64,000 nt of DNA. It comes from Ecdyonurus torrentis (Eukaryota; Arthropoda; Insecta; Ephemeroptera; Heptageniidae). Below the pieces are notes generated by a model. That model had not been told where the DNA came from and did not search any database. It was given only the letters and a program-made list of their open reading frames with translations. The stretch covers positions 16,720,634-16,784,633 of the forward strand of contig OX439134.1 of assembly GCA_949318235.1 (NCBI GenBank). Direction: 5' to 3'. The first letter of the stretch is position 1; each line of letters starts with the position of its first letter. A program made the translations under genes and the position numbers. Of this stretch, positions 61,501 to 64,000 are shown in pieces.

Positions 61501-63385
61501 AGTATAATGAAAAATAATTCGTAAATTATAAAATTATGTAATATATGTTGAATTTATGTTATAGCATCATTATTGCTATTTTGTCATTATATGAATATAC
61601 ATTATATGTATTATATAATAATTTATATACATATATAATTATATTATATGTATTATGAGTTTACTGTAAAGGAAAAGAAAGACACTTTACAGTTGAGTTG
61701 AGTGCACTCTTAAAAATATACATTTCATCTGTATCATACTTTATATTTTCTTCGCTAGTATGAAACAATATAACGCAGAAAATATGTAAGTTATAAATAA
61801 AAAATATATATATAATATACTTTTTTAGGGTGTATCTTTTTATAAATGATATGCAGAAAAAAAAGGCAACAAAATTATACAGATGTTTTGAAAGTGATCT
61901 ACGAGTTAGGAATACCGAGCACTTTCCTCTGAAACTGATTTGCAAACCTTTTATTTACATATTAATTTTTTCAATTTTTACCCCTTAAAACGTACAAAAA
62001 GAAACAAGCAATAAAATAATTATGCAAGCTCAATCAGAGACTTTTTTGCATCCACATAATTTATGATATATTATGATATGTATAGGGTTTGTACGTTCGA
62101 CGTCATTCTGAGTGCTTTTTGATGCTCTTCTTGAGCAATACATAGCTATTGCTCAGCATAGGACAAACGTAGTTTTTGGCTATTTACTTTGGTAAATTAG
62201 ATATGTTTCAGTCATTATTATTTTTCTTGCATACTTGAGGTACTTATTCAACCTGTTAACAGCATCAATGCTCTCAAAGAAATTGCGAGGTATTTTTAAA
62301 ACTGGCAAAATGTGCCATTTTCCCATACCGGCCAATGTTATTTAGTACTCACTTAGGACGCCGACTCAAAAATTTTATGTTATTAAAAAATATGAACTTT
62401 CTGCTCTACAATTTAGGAATTGTTCAATGAAAACAAATTATGTGATTTATTTTTTACGTGTATCGTGACATTTCTTTTTATATATATGCTTTATGAAGAA
62501 GGCCAGAGTAAAATATAACATAAATTATGTAATTTTGAATGAAAAGTGCTGTAATTGAGTTAGCATAATCATAAAATATTTATTTTTGTTCGTAAATAGT
62601 GGAATTACATACTAAAAATTTAAACACAAATTAAAGAGAGAATTTTAGAAAATAAAATAAAATTTGCTATGAATTCATAGTAAATTTTATTGTTAATTTT
62701 ATGCGGTACTACATTGTGAGTAATTTGTGATGAAAATTTATTGTAAAGCTGCAGTAAATATAAAATATACTGAAACAAATAATTTTTTTAACATACTCCA
62801 ATCTGAGAGTTTGTAATTTAACGCCTATTTTAAACGGGGAGTTTTTATGAATGAGTTTGGCTTTCGTGTTACACTGTGATATATAAGCAGGAAACTGACA
62901 TTTATAAGGAATTCGGCTCGACCGGGAATCGAACCCGGATCTTTGGCTTCCCAGATTACTGCGTTAGCGTAAATGATAACGCAGTGGTCTGGGAAACCAA
63001 AGATCCGGATTCGAGTCCCGGTCGAGCCAAATTCTTTTTCAATGTCAGTTTACTGCTTATATAACACGGTGTAACACGAAAACCAAACCCTTTCATACTC
63101 CAATCTGTTTATAAGTTCTTAATTTAATTAATTAATTAACTCATAATTTCTTGAGAAAAATCTAATATATTATATTGTGTTATATAATTATGTTATTAAA
63201 ATTCCAGGTTAATGAAAACAAAGCAGGCCGATCAGGCTTTGCAGGATCCAGTCCTACAATTCAGACTGCCGGATCTGTAAGATTTTTAGAAGAAGAACCT
63301 ACTGAAATACTTGAACAAGGAACATACCAACATAAAACTGCTTTGATTGGCAGTAACAAGCACGAGGGGACGCTGATTTATGAAC
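58579..63385 (+). CDS. EstC: secreted type-B carboxylesterase, 3' end beyond window
   Basis: Third tandem paralogue. Exons seen: 58579-58594, 58868-59040, 59409-59597, 60422-60563, 60626-60811, 61307-61497, 63208-63385. They have the same lengths and phases as exons 1-7 of EstA and EstB and encode 358 residues plus one base of the next codon. Exons 8-12 are not found in 63386-64000 and must lie further right, so the catalytic His cannot be checked. The signal peptide starts MITLLG and continues LVALLAHSGLA. HGG, Ser219 in GESAGG and Glu352 in NKHEG are present. Exon 5 and the 62-bp intron before it are nearly identical to EstB, whereas exon 6 is nearly identical to EstA. Intron 6 is long (1.7 kb) and contains two MITEs and an inverted SINE dimer with a target-site duplication. 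Confidence 0.9.
59957..60172. mobile_element. MITE family 6 in EstC intron 3
   Basis: CGGAAAGAATAAATTACGTA start and TTACGTAGTTATTTTTGTCCG end. One of the best preserved copies. Confidence 0.6.
62081..62366 (+). mobile_element. MITE family 5 copy in EstC intron 6
   Basis: TATAGGGTTTGTACGTTCGA start. Closest to the EstA intron 9 copy (shared GTGCTTTTTGATGCTCTTC-like block). Confidence 0.65.
62805..63093. mobile_element. tRNA-derived SINE, inverted dimer with 13-bp target duplication
   Basis: Flanked by the direct repeat CATACTCCAATCT (62792-62804 and 63094-63106). Two SINE copies are joined head to head. Each has a tRNA-like T arm and acceptor stem (GGTTCGATTCCCGG followed by TCGAGCC), one on each strand, meeting near 62965. 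The outer parts share the motifs AACGCC, GTGTTACAC and GTCAGTTTACTGCTTATATA. No complete tRNA cloverleaf is present, so this is not called a tRNA gene. It sits in EstC intron 6. Confidence 0.8.
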
Positions 63386-63819
63386 GTAAGGAATTAAAAT
63401 TTCAATGATTGGTTTTTATATATAACGTAAGAATAAAATATCTAATTGATATTTCATGATTTATAATTAATTAGGAATAGAGAATTTTAGCGTAATCTGA
63501 TTGATTTTCATAATTTCCATATTTCTGATTGGTTGTAATACCGACTACAAAAGTATACAACTCTTTCAAACTCTTTGTTGCACACGAAGCCTAAATATAT
63601 GGGTACGCGCTTCTCTCCTTAAAAGTCTCTTATATAAGGAGATACTAAAAAAAAAAAGTTTATATTACTTATTCTTAAAGAAGGGGGTCACAGGAATTGA
63701 TTAGAATTGGAAATGGTTAGAATTGGAAATGTTTAGAAAAAATAAGAGTGGTAGTTTATTAATAATTTTTAATCAAATATCTTAAAAACACAATATGATA
63801 TCAAGGTCAGTGACGAATG

Positions 63820-64000
63820 CAAGTAAAATATAAATTACGTAATTTACGCTTCATTGAACAATTACTATATTGTAGAGAACAAACGTTGCTATTTTGTAAT
63901 AACATATGTCATTATACTGAACATCTCAAACATTATGATATGTAGTATAATCACTATAATTAGTAATTACTATACAAGATAGCATAATTATTATATTCTA
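63820..64000. mobile_element. MITE family 6, cut by window edge
   Basis: AATTACGTAATTTACGC followed by ATTATGC-type words up to the last base, beyond EstC exon 7. Confidence 0.45.

Noticed and set aside
62920..63035. Possible tRNA gene pair
   Set aside because: Only T arm, variable region and acceptor 3' half are convincing on each strand; no full cloverleaf, and the target duplication marks it as a SINE.

Overview
The window looks like nuclear DNA of an animal, most likely an arthropod. It is very AT-rich, has long perfect microsatellites, and carries split genes with GT-AG introns. Two nicotinic acetylcholine receptor exons read like the insect alpha1-alpha4 type. I cannot name the species; a crustacean or other non-model arthropod would fit. 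No bacterial, plasmid or CRISPR feature is present.

Layout. 1-25.8 kb holds no confident host gene. It contains a 5'-truncated Penelope-like retroelement (4718-6200), many small hairpin elements (MITEs), tRNA-derived SINE copies, probable hAT-like elements and microsatellites. 25.8-36.2 kb holds two consecutive minus-strand exons of a nicotinic receptor alpha-like subunit (25844-25953 and 36160-36204). They are separated by a 10.2 kb intron containing a perfect 496 bp (TGAA)n tract. Both exons are short and are not called by simple ORF finding. 41.1-63.4 kb holds a plus-strand tandem array of three secreted type-B carboxylesterase genes, called here EstA (41087-48213, complete), EstB (50262-57029, complete) and EstC (58579-63385, running off the right edge).

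The esterases. EstA and EstB each have 12 exons of identical size and phase and each encode 567 aa. The first seven exons of EstC match too. Every gene starts with a 16-nt coding exon that supplies only the first residues of the signal peptide. All catalytic elements are visible: the HGG oxyanion hole, GESAGG with Ser219, Glu352 and His477. EstC is cut off before the His. The copies are mosaic: EstB and EstC share exon 5 and the short intron before it almost unchanged, whereas EstA and EstC share exon 6 almost unchanged. This suggests ongoing gene conversion. A palindromic pair of GATA sites lies upstream of each start, and EstB and EstC have a TATATAAA box exactly 82 bp before the ATG.

Mobile DNA. 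At least a dozen repeat families recur, many ending in TTAAAG...CTTTAA. Several otherwise unrelated families carry the CRE-like palindrome TGACGTCA, which is far commoner here than base composition predicts. Two SINE copies have clear 13-bp target-site duplications, and one of them is an inverted dimer of tRNA-like halves.
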